NCBI RefSeq assembly: GCF_013255915.1
Contig: NZ_CP053896.1
Coordinates: 930,001-994,000 of the forward strand
DNA from: Providencia rettgeri
GTDB lineage: Bacteria; Pseudomonadota; Gammaproteobacteria; Enterobacterales; Enterobacteriaceae
DNA length: 64,000 bases
Reading direction: 5' to 3'
In this document: positions 33,194 to 43,039 of the stretch, in pieces
Layout of the letters: every line of letters begins with the position of its first letter
How positions within the stretch are numbered: the first letter of the stretch is position 1
The notes under the pieces: model-generated
What the model was told of the DNA's origin: nothing
The model's database searches: none
The model's input: only the letters and a program-made list of their open reading frames with translations
Program-made: the position numbers and the translations under genes

Positions 33194-34372
33194 ATGTTAG
33201 ATAATTCATTTGTGGCTTTTTTAAAATCACCCCTATCAATCAGGGTGTTGCTTTCATTGCTAATTATTATTGATGGCGCAATGATTTTAAAGCCTGTATT
33301 AAGTGCTTATACCGACTACATTGATTGGCGCGAGTCAGGGCTAACACAGTGGTTAAAATCACTCGGCTTTATGAAGTTACTGGATATTCCTCGTTTTTTA
33401 TTGGGAATTTCACTGATTTTCCTGTCGCTATTTATGGTTAACGGAGCCCGTATTGCTTGGGTGTTCTCCTTATTTTTACTTGGGATTATTTCATTTGTTG
33501 ACCTGCGGTTAACACAAGAAAACATACATCAAGGTTATTTTTCCCTCTTTTTATTGGTTGCTTTGTGCCTTTTTTGGAAGTTGTATCATCACCATAGCTT
33601 AACCAGTGCCGGGTTTGTGGCAATAACCTGTATTATTGCATTATTGCTGTATTCCATTTTTGGTACTTTATATATTGGTGATGAATTTTCACCAGTGGTT
33701 AAAGACGGCACAACGGCCTTTTATTTTGCTTTAGTTTGCATGACAACGGTCGGGTTTGGTGACATTGTTCCGGTTACCGTGGATGCGCGTGTATTCACGG
33801 TGACGGTGATTATTTTAGGAATTACAATTTTTACCACTTCAGTGGTTTATATTGTTGGGGTGTTAGCGAAAGGTACGAAAGAAATCGTGCGTAAGAGGTT
33901 TTCTTATATGAAAAATCATTATGTGGTGATTGGTAGCACACCAATGGCTGTCAATGTCTATCAAGGGCTGAAAAAACGAGAGCTGCCGGTGGCTGTGATT
34001 TGCCAAGAAAACCATCGCAGTCATTATCCCGAAAAAGATAATATTGTGACCGGTGACCCAACCAGTTCCGAATTGCTCGCCGCTGCTAATGTTAAACACG
34101 CAAAGTGTGTGTTAGTGATGACAGATAGCGATTCGCTCAGTACTTTCGCTTTATTGGGAGTGAAAGAACAAGCAGGGGAAGGTGGCTCGGTAAAAACCGT
34201 GGTGCTAATTAACCAAGAAAGCAATATGGATAAAGTTCGCTTACTTAAACCTGATATGTTGTTTTCATTATCTACGCTAGGTTCAGAGGTTTTGATGCAA
34301 GTGCTTTGCGGTGAAGCAATATCGAGCGACTCTATTAGTGATATGCTGTTGAACAAAGTTGCAAAAAGCTAA
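33194..34372 (+). CDS. kch: Kch-type voltage-gated potassium channel
   Basis: 392 aa. Six membrane segments precede the selectivity filter CMTTVGFGDIVPVT (residues about 190), then a cytoplasmic RCK/TrkA-N domain (YVVIGSTPMAVNVYQGLKKR, VTGDPTSSELL, VLVMTDSDSLSTF). The length and order match E. coli Kch. Divergent from cptA across a 360-bp AT-rich spacer in which I see only a likely promoter region. Confidence 0.88.
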   Translation: MLDNSFVAFLKSPLSIRVLLSLLIIIDGAMILKPVLSAYTDYIDWRESGLTQWLKSLGFMKLLDIPRFLLGISLIFLSLFMVNGARIAWVFSLFLLGIISFVDLRLTQENIHQGYFSLFLLVALCLFWKLYHHHSLTSAGFVAITCIIALLLYSIFGTLYIGDEFSPVVKDGTTAFYFALVCMTTVGFGDIVPVTVDARVFTVTVIILGITIFTTSVVYIVGVLAKGTKEIVRKRFSYMKNHYVVIGSTPMAVNVYQGLKKRELPVAVICQENHRSHYPEKDNIVTGDPTSSELLAAANVKHAKCVLVMTDSDSLSTFALLGVKEQAGEGGSVKTVVLINQESNMDKVRLLKPDMLFSLSTLGSEVLMQVLCGEAISSDSISDMLLNKVAKS

Positions 34373-34404
34373 CCTTAAAATAAAAATAACGGGAATTGTG
34401 CTTC

Positions 34405-35037
34405 ATGCTAAGTGCTCAACAAGTGAGTTGCCATCGGCAAAATAGGGTGTTATTCCATCAACTTGATTTTATAGTGCAACCTAGTGAAATCTTGCAAGTT
34501 GAAGGGCCAAATGGAGCGGGGAAAACAACCTTGCTACGAATGATGGCTGGGTTATTAAAACCTGATGAAGGGGCTGTCTGTTGGAATAATCAATCGATTG
34601 ATAAACTAAAAGAAGAATTTACTCGTCATTTACTTTATTTAGGCCACAAACCAGCGGTTAAATCATTATTAACACCTTATGAAAACCTCAAATTTTATTA
34701 CCAAATGCACCATAAAGGGCATGAAGGTGAGCGTATTTGGTCTGCTTTAGAGGAAGTTTCGTTAATTGGTTATGAAGATATTCCTGTTAGCCAACTTTCT
34801 GCTGGGCAACAACGGCGTGTTAATTTAGCGAGGTTATGGCTAAGCGAAGCTCCTTTGTGGATACTTGATGAGCCTTTTACCGCAATTGACGTGGCGGGGG
34901 TTGCTCGTTTAACAGAACGTTTTCATCAGCATGCAGAGCAAGGGGGGATTATTTTGTTTACCTCCCACCAAGCGATGTCAGGGCAATTTGGTTCACTAAA
35001 ACTGACGGGTGGGGTTGAATCATGTTTTGGTTATTAA
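34405..35037 (+). CDS. ccmA: CcmA, ATPase of the cytochrome c maturation heme ABC system
   Basis: 210 aa from the ATG at 34405 (CGGGA upstream); a TTG at 34396 would add three residues. Walker A GPNGAGKTTLL, signature LSAGQQRRVNLARL and Walker B LWILDEPF are intact. CcmA with CcmB-C releases holo-CcmE during cytochrome c assembly. It overlaps ccmB by 16 bp. The rest of the ccm operon is not downstream (see findings). Confidence 0.92.
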   Translation: MLSAQQVSCHRQNRVLFHQLDFIVQPSEILQVEGPNGAGKTTLLRMMAGLLKPDEGAVCWNNQSIDKLKEEFTRHLLYLGHKPAVKSLLTPYENLKFYYQMHHKGHEGERIWSALEEVSLIGYEDIPVSQLSAGQQRRVNLARLWLSEAPLWILDEPFTAIDVAGVARLTERFHQHAEQGGIILFTSHQAMSGQFGSLKLTGGVESCFGY

Positions 35038-35687
35038 TTAAAAGAGAGCTCAAAATTGCGTTTCGAGGTTTTTCTGAGCTCGTTAATCCGCTATGGTTTT
35101 TCTTAATTGTTATCACACTATTTCCCCTGAGTATTGGCCCTGAACCTCAATTATTAGCGCGCATTGCTGTTGGGGTGTTTTGGGTTGCGGCCATTTTGTC
35201 TTCACTATTATCACTAGAGCGTTTATTTAAGGATGACTACCTTGATGGCTCCCTTGAGCAACTGTTACTCGCACCGCATCCTTTATTTATCACTGTATTT
35301 GCGAAGGTGATTGCCCATTGGTTAGTTACAGGGCTGCCCTTGATCTTATTATCCCCTGTTGCGGCATTAATGTTGTCTTTTAGCGCAGACACACTATTTG
35401 TATTAGCAGGGACATTATTATTGGGCACACCTGTATTGAGTTTTATTGGGGCGATTGGTGCAGCATTAACCGTTTCCTTAAAAAAAGGCGGTGTCTTGGT
35501 GAGCTTGCTTGTTTTACCGCTGTATATTCCTGTGTTGATTTATGCAACAGGTACGATGGAAGCCCACAGTTTTAAAATGCCTCTCGATGGTTATTTTGCC
35601 ATTCTTGCCGCGTTATTTGCCGCCAGCATCACCTTTTCGCCACTCGCTATTGCAGCTGCATTGAAGCTTAATATTAGCAATAGCTAA
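35022..35687 (+). CDS. ccmB: CcmB, membrane subunit of the heme ABC system
   Basis: 221 aa with six membrane segments; FWLLIKRELKIAFRGFSELV and ERLFKDDYLDGSLEQLLLAP are typical of full-length CcmB, and the C-terminus is complete. It would normally be followed within a few bases by ccmC, but here about 1.1 kb of degenerate AT-rich DNA follows. Confidence 0.92.
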   Translation: MFWLLIKRELKIAFRGFSELVNPLWFFLIVITLFPLSIGPEPQLLARIAVGVFWVAAILSSLLSLERLFKDDYLDGSLEQLLLAPHPLFITVFAKVIAHWLVTGLPLILLSPVAALMLSFSADTLFVLAGTLLLGTPVLSFIGAIGAALTVSLKKGGVLVSLLVLPLYIPVLIYATGTMEAHSFKMPLDGYFAILAALFAASITFSPLAIAAALKLNISNS

Positions 35688-35705
35688 TTATTTTTCTCTC
35701 GTCAA

Positions 35706-35748
35706 AATAGATAACAAGAGCAAATTAATTTTTGCCTTGTTATCTATT
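35706..35748. other. Long inverted repeat after ccmB
   Basis: AATAGATAACAAG and CTTGTTATCTATT form a perfect 13-bp stem, extended by GCAAA/TTTGC around a 6-nt loop, with one unpaired A. No T-run follows, so it is not a classical terminator; it may act as an RNA-stabilising or transposition-related hairpin. The rest of 35749-36158 is AT-rich with no gene visible. Confidence 0.7.
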
Positions 35749-35961
35749 GTCGATTCAGAATTGAAATATAATAATTACTTATACATTTAACGGGTGTTTT
35801 TTCTTAAGATTTCATTTTATTCAACTAGTTAATGGGCTTTATTTGTGTTTTTGATACAAATAAAGGTAAGTTTTATAAAAAATCGCATTGAACTCAAATA
35901 ATTTATTTAAATTGCTACCGTTTTATATTGTTTATTACAAAAAATATTTTTATGTTAAATT

Positions 35962-35998
35962 ATAATTATAATCATAATCATAATCATAATCATAATAT
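35962..35998. repeat. ATAATC hexanucleotide tandem tract
   Basis: About five tandem copies of ataatc (with an ataatt variant at the left) lie in the non-coding stretch between ccmB and the cdiA fragment. It is a simple-sequence tract with no gene start close enough to be controlled by it. Confidence 0.75.
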
Positions 35999-36158
35999 AT
36001 GAAGTTAGATGAGTTATAAAAAAGCTTAAATGAGTGTGATTGTAATTTGACTTAAGGTGTGTGAAGTTTCGTATATTACTTTATCTCAAACCAATACAAT
36101 TAATAATTCTAATGATTTTAAAACGTAATTTTAGCTATAGATCGATTTTGCTTACCTT

Positions 36159-36443
36159 TTGTCTCCCTATGGTAGCCAAGCGGGCGGTGGTTCACTGAGT
36201 CTCAATGCCAGCAAAACCGAGATGCACAGCGATTACCAATCGGTGGATAAACAAACTGGCATCAATGCAGGCAAAGCCAGCAACACCACTCATACAGCGG
36301 TATCGGAAGGTGAGATTGTTATTTGCGATAAGGCGAATCAGAAACAAGATGTTACTGATTTAAGTCGATATACAGACAATGCCCATGAGAAGCTGAATAT
36401 GATTTTTGATAAAGAAAAAGAACAGAAACGGATACCCATCTAA
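36159..36443 (+). pseudogene. cdiA/hemagglutinin fragment
   Basis: A 94-codon open frame without an ATG or ribosome site. [20 protein letters not shown] and [18 protein letters not shown] match the FHA-2 repeats of large CdiA proteins, joined abruptly to [20 protein letters not shown] and [10 protein letters not shown], a pretoxin-proximal block. The intact cdiA at 14.4 kb lacks these blocks, so this is debris of another, longer CdiA. The interval 36444-36833 shows nothing else. Confidence 0.75.
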
Positions 36444-36833
36444 ATGGGCTAAAATTGAATGGCTAATAAAGAATAAGAGTAAAAAATAGTTTATTATTTA
36501 ATGATAAACATCTTTAAATTATATTAAATAATCTAGGTTCATCAATGCTGATAATATTCAGGAATAAAAATCCAATGTATAATAAAAAGCTAAAAGTGGT
36601 TTATATATCGTATGATTTTTTAAAGTTAATATAGCGAGTTTGTTTTTACTATTTATTATGAATCATATTTTTATGCTTTATTGTGATAAAATGTTAAATT
36701 GGTTTATTGTTCTTAAATGAAAGTAATCAAATGCCAAATAATACTAAATAATTAATGGACAAAAGGTGACTTATTATCTAGTGTATTGTTCCAATATGTT
36801 AGTTTAGGAAAAAATCACAAAAGGTAGCATATA

Positions 36834-37181
36834 ATGTCGAATATTTTATCATTAGATAGTGATAATTTCTCGAGTACACTTTACCCCCTAGAGCAAGATG
36901 AGCAACAAACTGTAGTTGTTTATTTTTCGGCTTCTTGGTGTTTACCGTGTAAAAATATGTATCCTATTTTTACTAAGCTTTCTGAGTGTTTTCAAGAAAA
37001 TAACATCGATTTTGGTATTGTTGATATTGCTCAATCGCCCACTTTAGCTCCTCGATATGGTATAAAATCAGTGCCGACAATTGCGGTTTTCCAAGATACT
37101 CGGTTAATCGATATTATTGCAGGAGAAGTACCATTTAATAGGGCATTAATGGTATTGGAGAAAACGCTCGGTAAGCGTTAA
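36834..37181 (+). CDS. Thioredoxin-like protein with a WCLPC active site
   Basis: 115 aa, cytoplasmic (no signal peptide). Active site ASWCLPCKNMYP with Cys36 and Cys39; CLPC replaces the CGPC of standard thioredoxin and may shift its redox potential. The cis-Pro segment KSVPTIAVFQ is present. It lies 42 bp before a TSUP-family permease gene and may be co-transcribed, suggesting thiol or sulfite chemistry. Only weak AAAGGTAG precedes the start. Confidence 0.85.
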   Translation: MSNILSLDSDNFSSTLYPLEQDEQQTVVVYFSASWCLPCKNMYPIFTKLSECFQENNIDFGIVDIAQSPTLAPRYGIKSVPTIAVFQDTRLIDIIAGEVPFNRALMVLEKTLGKR

Positions 37182-37223
37182 TATTCAGCGAATATATTTA
37201 ATAATAATGATAAGACATTCATA

Positions 37224-38018
37224 ATGTTAATACTGATATTAGAAGGGCTATTGATAGGCTGTCTACTAGGTTTAACGGGAGCGGGAGGTGGAATTCTTGC
37301 TGTTCCTGCTTTAATGGCAAGCCAAAATTGGAGTGTAGCATTAGCAGCACCTGTAGGGCTTTTAGCTATTACAATAGCGGCTTTTATTAGTGTTATTCAA
37401 GGGCTTATAAAAAAGAATATTCGCTATAAAGCAGCTATTTGGATAGCGCTATTGAGTATTCCTTCTGCTAAGTATGGTATTTACCTTGCCCATATTGTTC
37501 CTCCAGTTTGGTTAACGCTTATTTTTAGCCTTGTTATGCTTTATGTCGGGGGACGTATATTTTTCAATCGGGGTGATGAGCAAAATGATGCACATTGTTT
37601 AATTAATACAGAAACTGGGAAATTTATTTGGAACACTAAAACAGCGTTAATCTTTGGGGGAATTGGTGTCATTACAGGATTACTTACTGGCATGTTAGGT
37701 GTCGGTGGTGGTTTTATTATTGTTCCTGCATTGCGAAAATTCACTAATTTGAATATGAAGAGTATTATCGCAACATCATTAATGGTTATCTTCTGTATTG
37801 GTAGTATTAGTATTTTTATTAATGTCTGGAATGGGTTTCAATATCCTAAAGAAATTAGCATCGTTTTCATTGCTTCATGTGTTGTTGGCTTATTAATTGG
37901 TCGATTAATAATGCATTATATTTCTAATAAAGCCATTCAAATACTATTTTCAAGTGCTGTTATCTTTGTTGCCTTAGGGTTGATTTCATCAGTATTGATT
38001 GAATTTAATGTCATTTGA
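37224..38018 (+). CDS. TSUP (TauE/SafE) family anion permease
   Basis: 264 aa with about eight membrane segments in two repeats, each with the glycine-rich signature (LTGAGGGILAVPAL and MLGVGGGFIIVPAL). TSUP proteins export sulfite or move other sulfur-containing or organic anions. With the neighbouring thioredoxin-like gene, a sulfur-compound role is a reasonable guess. Specific substrate unknown. Confidence 0.85.
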   Translation: MLILILEGLLIGCLLGLTGAGGGILAVPALMASQNWSVALAAPVGLLAITIAAFISVIQGLIKKNIRYKAAIWIALLSIPSAKYGIYLAHIVPPVWLTLIFSLVMLYVGGRIFFNRGDEQNDAHCLINTETGKFIWNTKTALIFGGIGVITGLLTGMLGVGGGFIIVPALRKFTNLNMKSIIATSLMVIFCIGSISIFINVWNGFQYPKEISIVFIASCVVGLLIGRLIMHYISNKAIQILFSSAVIFVALGLISSVLIEFNVI

Positions 38019-38240
38019 AATAGGTTTTAAATATCACTTATTAAATAAATTTTTATAATTCATGCAGTGTGTCACTATTTTGAATGTTCAATCATTTATT
38101 CTTCTTTAAAAAAGTAAATTTGATTTATCTTCAAGCTCAAAAAGGTATAATGAACCATCGCATTTTTCTACCCTGATAATAGTGAAATGGATTGCTAATA
38201 TACTCTTCTGGGTAATCATTAAAGGTTGACTAGTATAATT

Positions 38241-39248
38241 ATGACAAAACAAGATAGCTCAACAACGATAATTGATATAGCTAAACGTGCTAATGTAACT
38301 GATATTACAGTCTCTAGAGCATTTAATCATCCTGAGATGGTAAAGAAGGAAACTCGAGATAAAATATTAGCGATAGCACAAGAGCTCAATTATGTGCCAA
38401 ATCTTTTTGCACGTAATCTGAAAAACAAAAATAGCCGCATAATAGGTGTGGTTACTGATAGCACATTTAACCCATTTTATATCGTACTGATTCAAACTGT
38501 CTCACGCTTAGCGAAAGAAAAAGGCTATCAAGTCATGATTTTTGATTCAGATAGTGATGAAAAAGCAGAAAAAACAGCAATCGAAACATTAGTCAGCTAC
38601 AAAGCGAGTGGGATCCTACTATCGCCAGTTCGTGATGATAAAGACTATCAACCAAGTTACTTATCATTAATTGATCAACATAATGTGCCTTTAGTTTTTG
38701 TTGACCGTTCAATTTATGGTTATCAAAATAAGTATTCAGGGCTGTTTTTGAAAAACTTTGAAATTGGCGCTTTAACAGGAAAATTTCTTAACCAGCAGAA
38801 TAGTGAAAACACACTGATTGTTTCAGGGCCAGAAGGATCTGAAATTAGTTTGTCTCGTTTAGCGGGTATATATGAAAATTTTCCAAATAGAAAAAATATT
38901 AATGTCTTATACAGCAGTTATATGTTTAATAAGAATGATGAAGATTATCTAAGAAAAAAAGTTCAAGAGCTTTATACACCAAATATGTATATTGTTGGGT
39001 TGAATGGAATTATCACGGCAGGGATGTATAAAATTATTTTAGAGCTAGGCCTTTCTTGCCGTTATTTTTCTGTAGATTTACCACCCTATGCAGATACTTA
39101 CCATTTATCTATTTCTGGTGTACACCACGATTCAGTATATCTTGGTGAATTAACAACTGAGTTATTGTTTTCTGAAATAGAGCGAGACTCACATAAAGAT
39201 CATAAAACAAAACAAATATTTGTTGATGGGAAACTTGTTGTTTATTAA
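38241..39248 (+). CDS. LacI-family regulator of the adjacent sugar/polyol ABC operon
   Basis: 335 aa from the ATG at 38241; a TTG at 38226 is possible. The HTH (TIIDIAKRANVTDITVSRAF) and hinge (NYVPNLFARNLKNKNSRIIG) are followed by a periplasmic-binding-fold effector domain. It is convergent with the ABC transporter operon and probably binds the GACGTC-centred palindromes upstream of the dehydrogenase gene. The effector domain is rather short and divergent at its C-terminus. Ligand unknown. Confidence 0.8.
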   Translation: MTKQDSSTTIIDIAKRANVTDITVSRAFNHPEMVKKETRDKILAIAQELNYVPNLFARNLKNKNSRIIGVVTDSTFNPFYIVLIQTVSRLAKEKGYQVMIFDSDSDEKAEKTAIETLVSYKASGILLSPVRDDKDYQPSYLSLIDQHNVPLVFVDRSIYGYQNKYSGLFLKNFEIGALTGKFLNQQNSENTLIVSGPEGSEISLSRLAGIYENFPNRKNINVLYSSYMFNKNDEDYLRKKVQELYTPNMYIVGLNGIITAGMYKIILELGLSCRYFSVDLPPYADTYHLSISGVHHDSVYLGELTTELLFSEIERDSHKDHKTKQIFVDGKLVVY

Positions 39249-39314
39249 TAAGAGTTAGAAAGAAAATCCGTTATGATTTATATACTCTAAAGAATTCGAG
39301 TCATATATGAACAC

Positions 39315-39345
39315 AGTCAACACCCATGCAACTTGAAGTATGGCA
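39315..39345. repeat. Short ERIC remnant
   Basis: caacacccatgcaacttgaagtatgg matches the outer part of enterobacterial ERIC elements. The other half is missing; it lies between the convergent lacI and permease genes. Confidence 0.5.
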
Positions 39346-39350
39346 ATTAT

Positions 39351-39380
39351 AGATAGGCAGGTAATGATACCTGCCTATCT
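39351..39380. terminator. Hairpin between convergent lacI and ABC permease genes
   Basis: A perfect 12-bp stem AGATAGGCAGGT / ACCTGCCTATCT has a 6-nt loop. No strong T-run on either side, so efficiency is uncertain. Confidence 0.65.
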
Positions 39381-39404
39381 TAATGGCGATGAGGTATTAT
39401 TAAT

Positions 39405-40376
39405 TTAGCGTTTCATTGAGCTAATTAAGGTAGCGCCCCAAATAATTAAACCTTTTACAATATATTGAACATAAGGTGAAATACCTAATAAATTTAAACC
39501 ATTATTAAGTACGCCTAAGATCATTGCGCCAATCAGTGTGCCAATGATCATACCACGGCCTCCTGCAATTGAAGCGCCGCCGAGTACGACCGCAGCAATA
39601 GCATCTAACTCAAATCCTACCCCTGCATTGGGTTGCCCACTCATTACTCGAGAGGTAAATATTAACCCAGCGAATGCAGCAGTAAAACCGCTAATGACGT
39701 AAACTAACATTTTATAACGTTCAACGCGGATACCACTCAGGCGTGCAGCTTCTTCATTACCGCCAATGGCGTAAATATAACGGCCAAAAGAGACATGATT
39801 TAGTACAACATAGAAAATAAGATAAAGGCCAAGCATTAATAAAATAGGAACTTGAATTCCCATTAATTCTTCGCGTCCCCAAAAAGCAAATTCTTGAGGT
39901 AATCCTGACACTGGGTAGCCACCGGTATAAATTAAGGCTAGCCCTTTAGCAATAATCATGGCGCCTAAAGTGACAATGATTGGTGGCATTTTACCATAAG
40001 CGGCTAAAATTCCATTAATGAAGCCAAAAGCAACACCGGATAATAAGCCCAGAGCAATTGCGGCGTAAGGGTCCATTCCATAATATTTCATTAAGCCAGC
40101 CATCAAGGTTCCAGAAAGCGCCATAACAGCACCAACGGACAAGTCAATTCCACCTGTTAAGATAGCAAATGTCATACCAATAGCGATGATGGCATTAATA
40201 GAAACCTGACGAGCAATGGTCGAAAGGTTATTTACAGTTAAAAAATGTTCATTAAAAATGGACATGCAGACAAATAAAAGAATTAAACCAACAAGTGGTA
40301 AAAATGCAGGTATTTTTGTTAGCTTAGAAAAACTAAATTTATTTTTAGTTAATGGAATTGCACTTTGATTAGACAT
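39405..40376 (-). CDS. RbsC-type sugar ABC transporter permease
   Basis: 323 aa from the ATG at 40376 (AGGA upstream; the frame is open to 40409). About ten membrane segments. Signatures AIGMTFAILTGGIDLSVGAV and the EAA-like loop IYAIGGNEEAARLSGIRVER are typical of the RbsC/CUT2 class. Starts 11 bp after the ATPase stop. It forms the membrane pore for a pentose, hexose or polyol; the substrate is not readable from sequence. Confidence 0.9.
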   Translation of the reverse strand: MSNQSAIPLTKNKFSFSKLTKIPAFLPLVGLILLFVCMSIFNEHFLTVNNLSTIARQVSINAIIAIGMTFAILTGGIDLSVGAVMALSGTLMAGLMKYYGMDPYAAIALGLLSGVAFGFINGILAAYGKMPPIIVTLGAMIIAKGLALIYTGGYPVSGLPQEFAFWGREELMGIQVPILLMLGLYLIFYVVLNHVSFGRYIYAIGGNEEAARLSGIRVERYKMLVYVISGFTAAFAGLIFTSRVMSGQPNAGVGFELDAIAAVVLGGASIAGGRGMIIGTLIGAMILGVLNNGLNLLGISPYVQYIVKGLIIWGATLISSMKR

Positions 40377-40386
40377 AGTCGTTATC

Positions 40387-41871
40387 CTATATAATATTGC
40401 CGGCCGCATGTACCATGATCTGAGTTGAGTTTATTTCGTCTCCAGTTAACTCAGCAGCAATTTCACCATCTCGAAAAACCAAAACTCTATCACTGACACC
40501 AATAACTTCTGGTAGCTCCGATGAAATCATAATAATGGAAATTCCTTTTTCAGTTAGAGAGCGCATTAACTGATAAATTTCTGATTTTGCCCCAACATCA
40601 ATACCTCGAGTGGGTTCGTCGAAAATAAGAATTTTGGCTTGTTTATTTAGCCAGCGAGCAATAACAACCTTTTGCTGATTTCCACCACTTAAAGTAGAAA
40701 CCGGGGTGTGAGGTTCTGGTGTTTTAACTTTTACTTGGGAAATTAAATCAATAGATAAAGTGAGTTCTTTTTTATTTTGAATTAAAAATAATTTTTGAGC
40801 ATGATTGTTTAACCATATATTTTCTTTAACGGAGAAGGGCAGTACAAGGCCTTGAGTTTTTCGGCTTTCTGGTAATAAACCGATACCTAATTGCAATGCA
40901 GCCGCAGCCGATTTAACTTTAACTTCTTTGCCTTCTAAAATAACTTTCTTCTTATATGCTTTATCAGCACCGATCATGGCAAGAATAGTTTCTGTGCGGC
41001 CCGATCCCACCAACCCCGCAAGTCCCAAAATCTCACCTTTCTTTAATTGAAGGTGGTTAGTTGGGCTATATGAGAAACGCTGAACTTCTGCATCTAAGAT
41101 GACTTCTTGCTCGTTGAATTGGCGTTTATGAGGATAAATATTCTCAACTTCACGGCCAACCATCATTTCGATAATAACGTCTAAATCTGTTTCATCGACT
41201 TTACGCGACCCTATATATTGTCCGTCACGTAGTACACTGATGGTGTCGCAGATTTCATAAATTTCTTCTAAATGGTGGGAAATAAAAAACATTCCAACCC
41301 CTTTAGCTTTTAAATCACGCATTACATCGAATAAATGGTTTGCTTCATTGGGGGTTAATGTCGCAGTTGGCTCATCTAACACTAAAATTTTAGCATCCAA
41401 AGACAGAGCCTTTGCGATTTCAACAAACTGTTGCTCTGCGATACTTAAATGGCTAATAGGTTCATCAATATTGATATTTACACCCAGCTCAGCTAGGATT
41501 TCCTGCGATTTTTTTCGCATTAATTTTCTATCTAATAAACCAAACTTATTTTTTAACTCTCGATTTAAAAATATATTTTCAAAAGCGTTTAAATAAGGAA
41601 TAAGAGAAAATTCTTGGAAAATAATACCTACGCCAGCTTTGATGGCATCTCTGTAGTTATGAAAGGTGTGTTCTTTGCCTTCAATCAGAATTTGTCCGCT
41701 ATCAGGTTTATGTATTCCACATAACACTTTCATTAGCGTTGATTTACCTGCGCCGTTTTCACCTAATAATGCGTGAACCTCCCCTTTTTCTAGGGAGAGA
41801 TTAATATTATCTAACGCCTTAACCCCAGGGAAAGTTTTACTGACATCTTTTAATGCTAATAATTGCATCAT
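40387..41871 (-). CDS. RbsA-type sugar ABC transporter ATPase (two NBDs)
   Basis: 494 aa. First nucleotide-binding domain: GENGAGKSTLMK, LSIAEQQFVEIAKAL, ILVLDEPTATL. Second domain: degenerate Walker A GLVGSGRTET, signature LSGGNQQKVVIARWL, Walker B ILIFDEPTRGID. The degenerate second site is usual for CUT2 ATPases. It is the middle gene of the transporter, about 150 bp downstream of the binding-protein gene. Confidence 0.92.
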   Translation of the reverse strand: MMQLLALKDVSKTFPGVKALDNINLSLEKGEVHALLGENGAGKSTLMKVLCGIHKPDSGQILIEGKEHTFHNYRDAIKAGVGIIFQEFSLIPYLNAFENIFLNRELKNKFGLLDRKLMRKKSQEILAELGVNINIDEPISHLSIAEQQFVEIAKALSLDAKILVLDEPTATLTPNEANHLFDVMRDLKAKGVGMFFISHHLEEIYEICDTISVLRDGQYIGSRKVDETDLDVIIEMMVGREVENIYPHKRQFNEQEVILDAEVQRFSYSPTNHLQLKKGEILGLAGLVGSGRTETILAMIGADKAYKKKVILEGKEVKVKSAAAALQLGIGLLPESRKTQGLVLPFSVKENIWLNNHAQKLFLIQNKKELTLSIDLISQVKVKTPEPHTPVSTLSGGNQQKVVIARWLNKQAKILIFDEPTRGIDVGAKSEIYQLMRSLTEKGISIIMISSELPEVIGVSDRVLVFRDGEIAAELTGDEINSTQIMVHAAGNII

Positions 41872-42027
41872 ATTGCTTCCCTATATTTCTCAACTGCTTA
41901 AAAATGGGTAACAAAGCCATTTGGAATTTTTATTCCAATATGCATTTAATAATTAATATTTATGAAAATGTATTGCACCGAACATCAGAAATACAGGTGC
42001 AATACATTGGTTATTGATAACTAACTA

Positions 42028-42942
42028 TTACCAGTGAAAATCTTTAGCATTGGTTTTGTCGATCAATTTAACATCAATTGGGACTTCTTTAGGGACATTG
42101 GCACCCCAGTATTTTGCTAAGCCCATAGCTAAACCAATACGAACTTGGTCACGAGGGAATTGCGCTGAAGTAGCAATAAATGGAGAGTTACCTTTGGCAA
42201 TTTCAGCAACCGCTTCAGGAGAACCGTCAACACTTACTAATTTGACATCACGACCAGAGGACTCAATCGCTGCTAACGCACCTAAAGAGCCGACATCGTT
42301 AACACTGAAAATCCCATTGAGTGTTGGATTTGCTTGCAACATATTTTCTGTAACGTTCATTGCAGTATCACGTTCTTGTTTACCGTTCAATTTAGTTACG
42401 ATTTTGATATTTGGATATTCTTTCATCGCCGCTTCAAAACCGCGAACACGCTCAAGAATTGGCACAACAGGAATACCATCTAAAATTGCCACTTCGCCTT
42501 TGCCGCCTAGTGCTTCACCTAAACGTTTACCTGCCATTAAGCCAGCATCATAGTTTTTAGAACCAACGAAAGAGTCAATTGGGCCATTTGCTTGAGCATC
42601 AATGGCGATAACTACAACTCCCGCTTTTTTCGCTGCCAGTACAGCCGTTTCTGCACCAACGCTATCTGCCGGGTTTATTAACAGAATATCGATTTTTTTC
42701 TGTAACATATCTTCGATATCACTGGTTTGTTTTGATACATCATGAGCCGCATCAGAAATGTATAGTTGTGCGCCCATATCACCCGTTGCGCTCTCTAAGG
42801 CTTCCTTCATGGTGACAAAATATTCATTGTTTAATTCTTGAAATGACATACCCACTGAAACTGGCTTAGCGGTAGCGTTAAATGCCATACCTAAAGTCAG
42901 TACACTTGCAGCGACAGCTAACTTTTTAAATTTACTCAGCAT
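42028..42942 (-). CDS. RbsB-type periplasmic sugar-binding protein
   Basis: 304 aa; signal peptide (KKLAVAASVLTLGMAFNATA) followed by a Peripla_BP_4 fold: GMSFQELNNEYFVTMKEALE, IDILLINPADSVGAETAV, GKRLGEALGGKGEVAILDG, FSVNDVGSLGALAAIE. First structural gene of the transporter proper; it delivers ligand to the RbsC-type permease. Spacing of about 150 bp to the ATPase gene may hold a processing site that raises binding-protein levels. Confidence 0.9.
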   Translation of the reverse strand: MLSKFKKLAVAASVLTLGMAFNATAKPVSVGMSFQELNNEYFVTMKEALESATGDMGAQLYISDAAHDVSKQTSDIEDMLQKKIDILLINPADSVGAETAVLAAKKAGVVVIAIDAQANGPIDSFVGSKNYDAGLMAGKRLGEALGGKGEVAILDGIPVVPILERVRGFEAAMKEYPNIKIVTKLNGKQERDTAMNVTENMLQANPTLNGIFSVNDVGSLGALAAIESSGRDVKLVSVDGSPEAVAEIAKGNSPFIATSAQFPRDQVRIGLAMGLAKYWGANVPKEVPIDVKLIDKTNAKDFHW

Positions 42943-43039
42943 AAGATGTTCTCCTAAAAGAGCGTTTAATTATATGTAGGGTTTTTACTTATTTAGCGTT
43001 TATTTGAATTATCAATTATTACTGCCAGTTAAAACATGT

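Noticed and set aside
35706..35748. Inverted repeat after ccmB as a rho-independent terminator
   Set aside because: The stem is long but AT-rich and lacks a downstream T-run; listed only as an inverted repeat.
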